Below, in pieces: positions 28,940-37,408 of a stretch of DNA of 64,000 bases. The stretch covers positions 466,043 through 530,042 of the forward strand of contig VWRR01000014.1 of NCBI GenBank assembly GCA_013995675.1. The letters run 5' to 3'. The notes under the pieces were generated by a model. It made no database searches. It was not told where the DNA came from and saw only the letters and a program-made list of their open reading frames with translations. The stretch's first letter is position 1. The number at the start of each line of letters is the position of its first letter. Made by a program: the position numbers and the translations under genes. This DNA comes from Cyanidiococcus yangmingshanensis. Its lineage: Eukaryota > Rhodophyta > Bangiophyceae > Cyanidiales > Cyanidiaceae.

Positions 28940-29290
28940 CTATTCAGTCACATTCCATTCGACGCACCCACGGCTGCACTTTTTCATTTCATGGTTCGCT
29001 GCAAGCCTGTGCCAGAGGCGACGAATCCAGGAGCGTTTTCGTGGCGCCCGCACATGAGTCTCCGACTCCCACCAGTACACCCACTGAATGACGACGCCAG
29101 CATCGTTCAGAATCGATGTTTGCTGGTCATGGAACCATCCGTATTGCTCGTCTGTGAATGAAGCACACGCTTCATCCATTAACTCTGGGATATCGTACGT
29201 CACCGTGCTGTCGATACGCTCTTCCATAACGTAAGAGGAACGCGAGGGATAGGATTGATAGATGGCCTGCACCAACGCGTCGTCAGGCAT
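28940..29290 (-). CDS. Small hypothetical protein
   Basis: Not recognised. A 116-aa frame with a true ATG at complement 29288-29290. Composition is protein-like: an acidic N-terminal half with evenly spaced aromatic residues (DEQYGWFHDQQTS), a WVYWWES aromatic cluster, then a basic segment RAPRKRSWIRRLWHRL. It is divergent from the RanBD/C3HC gene with 384 bp between the starts, a normal promoter distance here. The opposite strand has a longer GTG-initiated frame, so strand choice is not certain. Confidence 0.4.
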   Translation of the reverse strand: MPDDALVQAIYQSYPSRSSYVMEERIDSTVTYDIPELMDEACASFTDEQYGWFHDQQTSILNDAGVVIQWVYWWESETHVRAPRKRSWIRRLWHRLAANHEMKKCSRGCVEWNVTE

Positions 29291-29674
29291 CACGTTCGTG
29301 CTCCTGATTTCCGAGTCCAGTCTCTATTCGAAACGCGTTGCAACAACACCAATGTACTTGAGGCTCTGAATCAGACAACGCATGGTTGGTGCAGGCCAGT
29401 CGAGTCTGGCGTCCAGCTGCTGGTCAGCGTGCCGACCGCATCCATCAGGAGACGACACCCAGCGCGTCCGCGAGATCCGCCCATCGGTCAACGCGGAACG
29501 CGTCAATCTTGACTGGGCACCAAAGTCGATGACAAGCCAGTGTGTGTGTGCCGTGATTGTTCCTACGAAACAAGGTTTTACATAGAACGCCTCTGGTGAC
29601 GTAACTGGAGACCGATTGACACCTGCGGTGGTTGATATTCAACCAGGGTTGTTGACGCTGGCGTCCAAAGCCGC
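29291..29674. promoter_or_regulatory. Divergent upstream region
   Basis: 384 bp between the small orphan (-) and the RanBD/C3HC gene (+). No element recognised. Confidence 0.35.
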
Positions 29675-31693
29675 ATGGAGCGGTCTGCGCCTGCTTCGGC
29701 TGGGACACTGCGCTCATCGCGAGAAGGGTCACCGGCACGCGAAGAGCCCTGGAGTCCCGAGGTTCTCCTAGTGGACGAGACTGCCAACTTTCCTGAACGA
29801 GACGGTGGGCTTGAGCGGCACTCGTTGTCTGCGACAGTGGCGTCGCAGCGCGTTGAGCGTGAGCGCGCTAGCACAGCAGCGGCCGCGAACCCGGCGAGGG
29901 AGCCGCCCATTCATGCCGCCAGCCTTTTAACACCGACGCTGGACGAGGGGCTGGTAGGTGGACGAGCTGGAACAGCGCACCAGCGTGACCCAACTGGCGC
30001 GTCTGCGGAGCCTGTACAGACCCAAACCCTGAAGCGGAACCCCGAGTTGCCGCAACAGCAGCCTGACGACGCTTCGTTCGGACGACGACCGAACGCGGAC
30101 GGCGTACTGCTGGCTGGGTCGGCTTTGGATGCATCAGGCGGCACTCCGCTGACGAGAGAGACTCTATCAGACGACTTGAATCCGAACTCGAACGCGAATG
30201 TTGTTGAAACGCAAGTTCTCTTCGAAAGCCCGCTCGCGATTCTGAAAAAATTCTCGGATGGCCACTGGGTGGACGCTGGACGTGGTCCAGTGCGAGTTAT
30301 GCGCCTCGTCAGCAAGTCGCCTGAACAGAGCGGAACGTACTTTCGAGTGGATAGCGGTCTGCGCCCGGTGCTTTACATGAACCTAGAGCGCGATTCAGCG
30401 CGGACAGCGCGTTGGGAGAAAGTTCGAGAACGGAGCGTTCGTTTCCTCTATCCGGTCAATGGTCAAGGCCCAATGATCTTTGTGCTCCAGCTACGAGACG
30501 CATCAACAGCAGATATTCTGATTGACTTGATTGAGCAGTTGATTTCGAGAGAGGTGTCTTCGGCCCCTGCCGCAACACCGACTCGGGCGGACCCAAACGC
30601 GCTTGTCGCGGTCGCCGATCGATGGGCCGAGCTCGCCCCACAGCCAGCCGCTGTGCTGCGTGAGCTCCAGCACAGTGCTCTGTTTCAGGCCACGGACACG
30701 GGTGCTGCATTTGCTGCGACCCTCGAACAGCTGTTTGAGGCAGCGACCAAGACGCTCGAGTTCCAGGAGCTTGCTCAGGAGCGTTTGATGCATCAGCTCA
30801 GGATCGTGCGTCAGGCTCTGGCTGATACCCAAGGCGCATACGAGGAGTTATGGCAGCGTTTTGGTGAGCGCGTGACCGTTCTCTGCAGTCGGCTGACAGA
30901 CGCAGCGTCGAATTCGAAGCGCGCCTCATCCGATGACTCATCTGGCTCGGAGCTTATAGAGCCTGCATCGCATGACGACCCGTTGGCGTCCATGGAAGCG
31001 TTTGCCGTGGAGGCTTCATCAGAGGCAGATCCGGAACACTTTCTCGGATTCTGTGCTCGTCTTGCCTCGTATCGATCGGGCACGTTTCCGAGCCTCATCA
31101 CGATAGAAGGGCAAGCGCTTTGTGGCGGGTCTGCTCCAGCAGTGCAGCTTGCGTGCCAGGGATGGGTCTGTCTTGTAACGGGGTCGCTTCATTGTGGGCA
31201 CTGCCGGACGACGACCGACACACTCAAAGGTCGCTCATTCGGAGACAAGCTCGCTGGATCACCGCAGCATGCTCCTGGCTGTCCTTGGGTGACAAATTGG
31301 TCGCCGAATACGTTCTGCTCATTTCGAACCGATTTGGTCAATGATTCAGGCAGTGTGGTATGGGCTCCACATCTCGACGAGGCCGTCGACTACTTGCGTC
31401 GTAGCATTGACGAGTGCTATCTTGCGCTGGGTCAGGGTACTGGCGCCTCAGCTTTGGAGCTGGAAACGCTCGCCAGCCACGGCTGGATATTCGTTCGGAA
31501 GCGTGACGATCTGTTATTTGCTTGTATGTTCTGCGGAGCGCATCGTCTGATCGCGCACGATGCACTGGAGAGCACTCGCGTTCCTTGGACACGATCGGGT
31601 CATCATCGTCCTTGGTGTGCGTTTCGTGATCCCGCTGTTGCCACCGAGATCCAAACGCGTCTGCTGGCCTCGACTCGTCCGAATGCAACGTGA
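29675..31693 (+). CDS. RanBP1-domain plus C3HC zinc-finger (NIPA/ZC3HC1-like) protein
   Basis: A 672-aa protein joining two nuclear-pore-related modules. After a disordered N-terminus, residues about 177-290 form a Ran-binding domain: an ILKKFSDGHWVDAGRGPVRV strand pair, then FRVDSGLRPVLYMNLER and a final helix ending LIDLIEQLI. A helical, acidic linker follows. Residues about 455-540 match the C3HC zinc finger of NIPA/ZC3HC1 and yeast Pml39: CARLASYR, QGWVCL, CGHC and H...C in HAPGCPW. A second degenerate unit follows (about 600-650), GWIFVRKRD, CMFCGAHR, HHRPWCAF, like the Rsm1 half of that family. ZC3HC1 is a nuclear-basket protein, and Nup50/Nup2 carry a RanBD at the basket, so a basket role is inferred. 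The start is ATG 29675. Confidence 0.75.
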   Translation: MERSAPASAGTLRSSREGSPAREEPWSPEVLLVDETANFPERDGGLERHSLSATVASQRVERERASTAAAANPAREPPIHAASLLTPTLDEGLVGGRAGTAHQRDPTGASAEPVQTQTLKRNPELPQQQPDDASFGRRPNADGVLLAGSALDASGGTPLTRETLSDDLNPNSNANVVETQVLFESPLAILKKFSDGHWVDAGRGPVRVMRLVSKSPEQSGTYFRVDSGLRPVLYMNLERDSARTARWEKVRERSVRFLYPVNGQGPMIFVLQLRDASTADILIDLIEQLISREVSSAPAATPTRADPNALVAVADRWAELAPQPAAVLRELQHSALFQATDTGAAFAATLEQLFEAATKTLEFQELAQERLMHQLRIVRQALADTQGAYEELWQRFGERVTVLCSRLTDAASNSKRASSDDSSGSELIEPASHDDPLASMEAFAVEASSEADPEHFLGFCARLASYRSGTFPSLITIEGQALCGGSAPAVQLACQGWVCLVTGSLHCGHCRTTTDTLKGRSFGDKLAGSPQHAPGCPWVTNWSPNTFCSFRTDLVNDSGSVVWAPHLDEAVDYLRRSIDECYLALGQGTGASALELETLASHGWIFVRKRDDLLFACMFCGAHRLIAHDALESTRVPWTRSGHHRPWCAFRDPAVATEIQTRLLASTRPNAT

Positions 31694-32542
31694 ACATAGA
31701 ATGCTGGGAATCGTTGGCGAACACGTCATGTTTCGAAAACGGACTTGCTGAAAATCAGAGCCGTTTAGAATGAGTGCTTCGCGTTGGGACAGCGTCGCAA
31801 CCCGATAACGAAAGTATTGCATGGCTGCTTTTCAAAGACGAGGAAAGCGCACGAAGCGATCATAGAGCTAGCCGATCCCGTCTAGCGTTCGTCGTGCCGG
31901 GAATGGAGCGCTGTCGCGGATGACCCGGCGCTCTCGACAAGCAACAACTTTGCATGGATCAGTGGCGAGACACTGTTTGCTTTCGAGGAGACAGCGACCA
32001 AGGCATTCGTCCTCGTGAAGATAAAACATAGGTACTTATTTGGTCTGATCGCGAGTACTCCAGGGATTTTCGAAACCTGTTGAGAGGCAAATGTGCGCGT
32101 CGCGGACCTCTGCATCCTTTTATGGCGCCACCGAGAAGCGTCTCTGCCAGACCGCTGCACAAGATCCAAAGCGTGCTGCATCATCCTCAACAGAACGATA
32201 CAATAGAACCCTGGCCTGTGGAGGCAAGCAGAGTCGATGCTCGACCAGGAGATTAGGCTGAATGAAAGCACACTTTACCGACTAGCGGATGAGAGCGGCA
32301 TGATGTTCATGCGCGACCTACCGACGCTTCAAAACGCTGTGCATATAACAGACTCTATGAAATGTATCTTGTGGCAACCGAAAGGATTGCGTATGGCACA
32401 ATGGTCCGGATTCACACGTTCCTTCAAGAAGAAGAGAACCAATCCTGGTCTTGTCGCTGCAGTGCCAGTTGCCGTGGCGAAAACGACTTGTTCGCGCTCC
32501 AGGTAGAGAAGCACGCCGACTGGTGTGTACTTGCAGGTTATC
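31694..32542. other. Intergenic, presumed threonine deaminase promoter
   Basis: 849 bp between two plus-strand genes. Minus-strand frames at 31882-32271 and 32318-32710 lack domains. No repeat or RNA gene seen. Confidence 0.45.
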
Positions 32543-34363
32543 ATGGCTTTTGTGACGGTACATCCGGTAATCTTGGATTGTGGTAAGCTCAAAGCACATT
32601 ATGCGTGCCGAGAGACGGCTTGCTCGCCTCGGCGTAACCGAGTACGTCTGTTGACGCGACGCTCCAGGAGAACGCACCCCCAGCGACTCGTTCGCGCTGC
32701 GCAAGAGCACGTTGAACAGACTTCAGCGTCCGAACCTATTGTCGCTGGAAACGGTGCCGCCTCTGTCTATTGCTATATTGCTTGCTCGCCACTGAAAAAC
32801 GACTACCTGGAACGGGTGCTGAACGCTCGTGTCTATGAGGCAGCCATGGAGACGCCTCTGGAGAGCGCTCCGCTCCTCTCGCGTCGGCTAGGACGTCGGG
32901 TACTGCTCAAACGAGAGGACCTCCAACCGGTATTCAGCTTCAAGATCCGTGGTGCATACAATATGATTGCGCTCTCCGAACCGAGCCAGTTAAAGGGCGG
33001 TGTTGTCGCAGCCTCGGCCGGAAACCATGCTCAAGGCGTCGCGATGAGTGCGCAGCTCTTGGGCATTCGAGCGACCATTGTCATGCCCTGTACGACACCA
33101 TCGATCAAAGTGGACGCAGTACGTCAGCGAGGTGCCGAAGCGGTCCTCCATGGCGACGCTTTCGACGATGCACAGGCGTACGCGCTTCGATTAGCGGAAG
33201 AGAGGGGTGCATTGTTCGTACCTCCATTTGACCACCCTGATATCATTGCTGGTCAAGGCACCATTGGACTTGAGATTCTTCGTAAGCATAGTGGTCCTAT
33301 TGAGGCTATCTTTGTGCCTGTCGGGGGCGGTGGCCTCATTGCCGGCATTGCCGCTATCGTGAAGCGCCTACGGCCCCAGGTAAAGGTCATTGGGGTTGAG
33401 CCATTCGACGCCGATGCCATGTACCAGAGCTTGCAGGCGGGCCACCGTGTGCGTCTGGCTCAAGTAGGTGTCTTTGCTGACGGAGTTGCGGTGAAAGAGG
33501 TCGGGACCGAGACCTACCGCCTCTGTCGTGATCTCGTCGATGAGATCATACGGGTCGAGAACGACGAAATCTGTGCCGCCATCAAGGACATGTTTGAGGA
33601 TACGCGTTCGATTTTGGAGCCAGCCGGGGCCCTAGCCATCGCCGGATTGAAGCGGTACGTTCAGCGCGAGACTTTGTCATCGAGTGCTTCGCCAACCGCG
33701 GGTTCGTCTTCGGGCGCGCTCGTCGCCGTTGCGAGTGGAGCGAACACCAACTTTGATCGCCTTCGCCACGTGAGTGAGCGAGCCGAGATTGGTGAAAGGC
33801 GTGAGGCGGTTCTCGCTGTTCGAATCCCTGAGCGTCCTGGAGCGTTTCGCAGTATGATGAATGCACTTGGTCCTGGGGCGAATATCACAGAGTTCAATTA
33901 TCGGTATGCATCGCCGGAGGTGGCCCACGTGTTTGTCGGCCTAACGGTGGCCGATCGTCGCGGAGCCGCTGAAGCCATGGCCAAGCTAGAGGCGCACGGC
34001 TTTGTCGCTACCGACCTCACGGACAATGAGATGGCGAAACTGCATTTGCGCCACTGTGTAGGTGGGATGGGTGGACCAGACTTTTCACCTGCCAATGAGA
34101 TTGTGTATCGCTTTGAGTTTCCGGAGCGACCAGGGGCACTGGCCCGTTTTCTGAACGGACTCCGAGGCTGGAATATCACGCTCTTTCACTATCGAAATCA
34201 TGGCAGTGATGTTGGTCGAGTCCTTGTTGGATTGCAGGTACCCACAGCCGAACGCGCTGCGTTCATGGAGTTTGTTGAGCGCCTCGGTTACTCCTATGAG
34301 GATGAAACCCAGAACATTGCCTATCGATTGTTTTTACGACCGACGCAGGCCTCTTTGACGTAG
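32543..34363 (+). CDS. Threonine deaminase, biosynthetic
   Basis: PLP enzyme converting threonine to 2-oxobutanoate and ammonia, the committed step of isoleucine synthesis; in algae and plants it acts in the plastid. The 606-aa protein has a PLP domain with FSFKIRGAYNM (Schiff-base Lys, about residue 140), SAGNHAQG, a tetraglycine phosphate loop PVGGGGLIAG and EPAGALAIAGLKRY. Two tandem ACT-like regulatory domains follow: RIPERPGAFRSMMNALGP and, about 95 residues on, EFPERPGALARFLNGLRG. Two ACT-like units are the form that allows isoleucine inhibition and valine reversal in biosynthetic enzymes. The frame opens at GTG 32525; ATG 32543 is used. Residues 1-60 are Arg/Ser/Thr-rich, consistent with a plastid transit peptide. 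Confidence 0.93.
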   Translation: MAFVTVHPVILDCGKLKAHYACRETACSPRRNRVRLLTRRSRRTHPQRLVRAAQEHVEQTSASEPIVAGNGAASVYCYIACSPLKNDYLERVLNARVYEAAMETPLESAPLLSRRLGRRVLLKREDLQPVFSFKIRGAYNMIALSEPSQLKGGVVAASAGNHAQGVAMSAQLLGIRATIVMPCTTPSIKVDAVRQRGAEAVLHGDAFDDAQAYALRLAEERGALFVPPFDHPDIIAGQGTIGLEILRKHSGPIEAIFVPVGGGGLIAGIAAIVKRLRPQVKVIGVEPFDADAMYQSLQAGHRVRLAQVGVFADGVAVKEVGTETYRLCRDLVDEIIRVENDEICAAIKDMFEDTRSILEPAGALAIAGLKRYVQRETLSSSASPTAGSSSGALVAVASGANTNFDRLRHVSERAEIGERREAVLAVRIPERPGAFRSMMNALGPGANITEFNYRYASPEVAHVFVGLTVADRRGAAEAMAKLEAHGFVATDLTDNEMAKLHLRHCVGGMGGPDFSPANEIVYRFEFPERPGALARFLNGLRGWNITLFHYRNHGSDVGRVLVGLQVPTAERAAFMEFVERLGYSYEDETQNIAYRLFLRPTQASLT

Positions 34364-35736
34364 TCGATTCGGAGCCTACATGACATTTCTTATCTACACG
34401 CATGATCAATGAACCTCAAGTTATCGATCATCCGAATCAAGCTGGCAGCGTCGTAAAGGCCTGCGCACAAGAGACGTTATCCTCGAATTCAACGCACCGG
34501 CATTGATGGGGCTCGGCGGAACCTTCTGTTGACGGTTTTGAGCCTGAACACTGTCTATTTCTGGATATGGAATGCCAGTTCAGATCTGCAGCAGAAGGAA
34601 TCTATGTTTCATATATACAGCGCAGGCCACACCTGGCCATCGATTCCCAACGCTCTCCTGTTGAACGATTCTACAGTCGGAGCGGGGCATCATTCACTCG
34701 ATGACAATTAATGGTACCAATAACTGGCCTATACGATCAGTTTATGCATGTCTCTTGACGAAGATGATGCCTCTTGTTGCTACGCGTTTTTCGCATTGGG
34801 ATTCTATTTCTGTCGCGTCCACGCGTATCCGTCATCTCAGTTTTCGATCTGCTGCTAGCAACGGCTCGGCTCAAGTCAATAGCGTTTTCCAGAACAAACC
34901 CTGGTTCACTCTCGGTGCGTCACTGCTGCGACACAAGGCAGCAAACGTATCCGACAAGTGGGGCGTAGAAGAGCCGCTGTCAGTTCTGTCTCTGACTCGC
35001 GCTCTGAATTGGGTCCTGCGGCCTCCGCGAAGATAGAGGCCTACTTTCTGAGTTTCCTCTTTAATCATTCGAGGAGTTTCGCTCCACAAACCGATTGAAT
35101 CTTTATTGACGACAGCTTCACAATTTGGAATTGGATCAGAGTAAGCGGTCTGCCACCTGAGCCGCTTGCCTCGAGCTGGTGCTTTCGTAAGCGCTGAGGC
35201 TAGTTCCGCCCATCACAGTCGCTTTCCCACAGAAGATTCGCCAGCAAGTGTGGCTTACACCACGCAGCAGTTGTCCATCTCTGTCCTTCAGATCCGTGCT
35301 TGTTTCCGACTCCTTGATAGATCGGTTCCTTGAACTAGAGTTCAATCATAACGGGTCTTGAATCCAAGCGATTCGCTGCTGAGAAGTCGAGACAACAGCA
35401 CGGCTCCAGTCCTGCGCACAAAAAGGTGGCCTCCGTCGGGCTCTCATTCAGACACTCTTTCCGAGAAGGTTTCTGTCAGAGCAAATACATAACCAAGTGC
35501 TCGATGACCTCTGGCAAGTTCGAGACGAGCCCTAACTCACTCGACAGCGCATCATGGCATTCGCGAATGGGCGCTGAATCCTGCAGGCGACGTCAAACCG
35601 TCAAAGCGCGCTCGTTCTCGAACTGACTTTCGCGAAACTATTTTGACCCGAGTCTCCACGGACTTGCGGCTTCCTTCTCATAGAGGGTACGCTGGACTGA
35701 TTTCAGGTGTTGAGGTGACGCTGATTGTGTCCTGGC
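34364..35736. other. 1.4-kb intergenic region, no gene seen
   Basis: Between two plus-strand genes. Frames are all short (under 115 codons) and overlap on both strands (for example 34701-35036 +). The downstream part should contain the NPL4 promoter. Nothing else recognised. Confidence 0.5.
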
Positions 35737-37173
35737 ATGATTGTCCGCATTCGTAAGCAAGACGGTGCTGTGGTGCGCATCACAGTTGCACCAGAAACGA
35801 CTGTCGGAGAAGTGAAGCGAGAAATCCTGCGACTCGGGCATAGTGATCTGGTTGATCTAGAGTTACTGCACGAGCCTCGGCGCGGAGGCTCGCGTTTGGG
35901 CAATGATGACTGCACTTTAAAGAGTTGCGGCGTGCAGCACGGCGATCTCTTGGTCATCGAGCGAGAACTGCAGACGCTCAATGGAAGTCTGGACGAAGAT
36001 ACCGCCCGTGCTTCTTCTTCGACGAAACCTTTAGCTGAAACGGAACTTGATGAGTCACCACCACCGCTGCACCTCGTTAGTTACTCCGACAAGGGTCTCT
36101 TTACGGAAGCTGAATACGCTGAGGCGTGTAGGGCCTATCGTCAGCTCCTGGAGGTGCGACGACAGCAAAAGCAGCGCCAGTTCATGGAACGTCGTGGACT
36201 TGGCAGCATGAGGGGAATGACCGTTGATTACCTGGAGTGGTTGGATGCACAGCATTATCGACTTCGATCGCAGGACGAGTCACCCTGCAGTCAATGCTCG
36301 ATCGACCGGAGCGCCGCTGATGCATTCCAGTCGTACATGTCACGGATCCACGATTCTCAGATGCGTTATGGTATTCTCTACGGATATGTGGTGCCGGACA
36401 AGGGACTCGTTCAGGTAGAGGTGATTTTTGAGCCGCCTCAAGCTGGTGACACTGAACGTTATCGCCCGCTGCTTGAGAGTGAACAGGCCATTCGGGAAGC
36501 AGATGTCCTTGCCCACAATCTCGGAATGCGTCGTGTTGGGTGGATTTTCGCCCATCGCGCACAAGGCCGCACACATGCTCTACACGCACGGGATGTTGCG
36601 TATGCAGCGAAACTCCAGCTGGAGACAGCCGCCGATCAACGCTCTGAGCTGGAAAGCGGTGACATTTCCGGAGCGCAAATCGACTGGTCTCGATATTTCG
36701 TCACCATAGCGGTCTCTATACAGTCGGATGGAAGACGTCACTTTGAAGCGTACCAGCTCTCTGATCAGTGCTTGGTTATGGCTAGCGCCGGCATCTTGAT
36801 GCCAGTGAGTGATAGCGGAGAGATCCACACGCTAGACGAGGTGGTTGTTGAAGGCGCTCGAACGAACCAAGTCGACACAGATTTTTTCCTTGTTCTCGTT
36901 CCAATTCGTGATCACCAAGGCTGGCTTCGCACTGCCTTTCCTATTGAAAACCGAGAAGTAGAACCGCAGAGCATTGCCGATGTCCATAGAGTATTGGAAA
37001 GTGGCTACGGGAAATTTACGGAACGTTTGGCCGATTTCCACTTGCTTCTGTTTCTATCCCGCATACTCGGCATCGAGAGCGATATGCCTCTACTAGCGAA
37101 TGCCGTGGTCGAGAAACGTGATCTGGAGCCTGCTGAAGCCGGCTACCAGGTGCTGATTGAGAGCTTGCGCTGA
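35737..37173 (+). CDS. NPL4: NPL4, Cdc48/p97 cofactor
   Basis: Partner of Ufd1 in the Cdc48/p97 complex that extracts ubiquitylated proteins from membranes, chromatin and complexes. The 478-aa protein begins with a ubiquitin-like domain (MIVRIRKQDG, residues 1-75). A central Npl4 domain follows: MRGMTVDYLEWLDAQHYRL, SPCSQCSIDRSAADAFQSYM, then RYGILYGYV with VEVIFEPPQAG, and LGMRRVGWIFAHR, an MPN-like core. The C-terminal region (VRQ-like ubiquitin-unfolding part) continues to RDLEPAEAGYQVLIESL. The zinc-binding region is reduced: only one CxxC (CSQC) is seen, as I recall for plant NPL4-like proteins. The frame opens at TTG 35725; ATG 35737 is used. It is convergent with the photolyase, 235 bp apart. 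Confidence 0.88.
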   Translation: MIVRIRKQDGAVVRITVAPETTVGEVKREILRLGHSDLVDLELLHEPRRGGSRLGNDDCTLKSCGVQHGDLLVIERELQTLNGSLDEDTARASSSTKPLAETELDESPPPLHLVSYSDKGLFTEAEYAEACRAYRQLLEVRRQQKQRQFMERRGLGSMRGMTVDYLEWLDAQHYRLRSQDESPCSQCSIDRSAADAFQSYMSRIHDSQMRYGILYGYVVPDKGLVQVEVIFEPPQAGDTERYRPLLESEQAIREADVLAHNLGMRRVGWIFAHRAQGRTHALHARDVAYAAKLQLETAADQRSELESGDISGAQIDWSRYFVTIAVSIQSDGRRHFEAYQLSDQCLVMASAGILMPVSDSGEIHTLDEVVVEGARTNQVDTDFFLVLVPIRDHQGWLRTAFPIENREVEPQSIADVHRVLESGYGKFTERLADFHLLLFLSRILGIESDMPLLANAVVEKRDLEPAEAGYQVLIESLR

Positions 37174-37408
37174 GGCGGCACTCACCTTTTCGCACCGGCG
37201 AAGTCGCAACCGCGTTCTCCTTCGAGGCTATGAGCTCGCAGGTCTCGTCTGAATCATACCCAGGGGATTTCTCACCGGTCTCTTCAGCTTACACTAGATT
37301 CAGTGGAAAACGGTTTCGGATCTTCGAGCGACGCTCGCCTTTGATCGCCTTTCCCATTGCACATAGTTTTAAATGTGGCGCCTACGTCCCAGACCGCAGA
37401 TCCATGCG

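Noticed and set aside
28478-29161. A 227-codon plus-strand frame
   Set aside because: Starts at GTG, Cys/Arg-rich, and overlaps the more protein-like ATG-started minus frame at 28940-29290.
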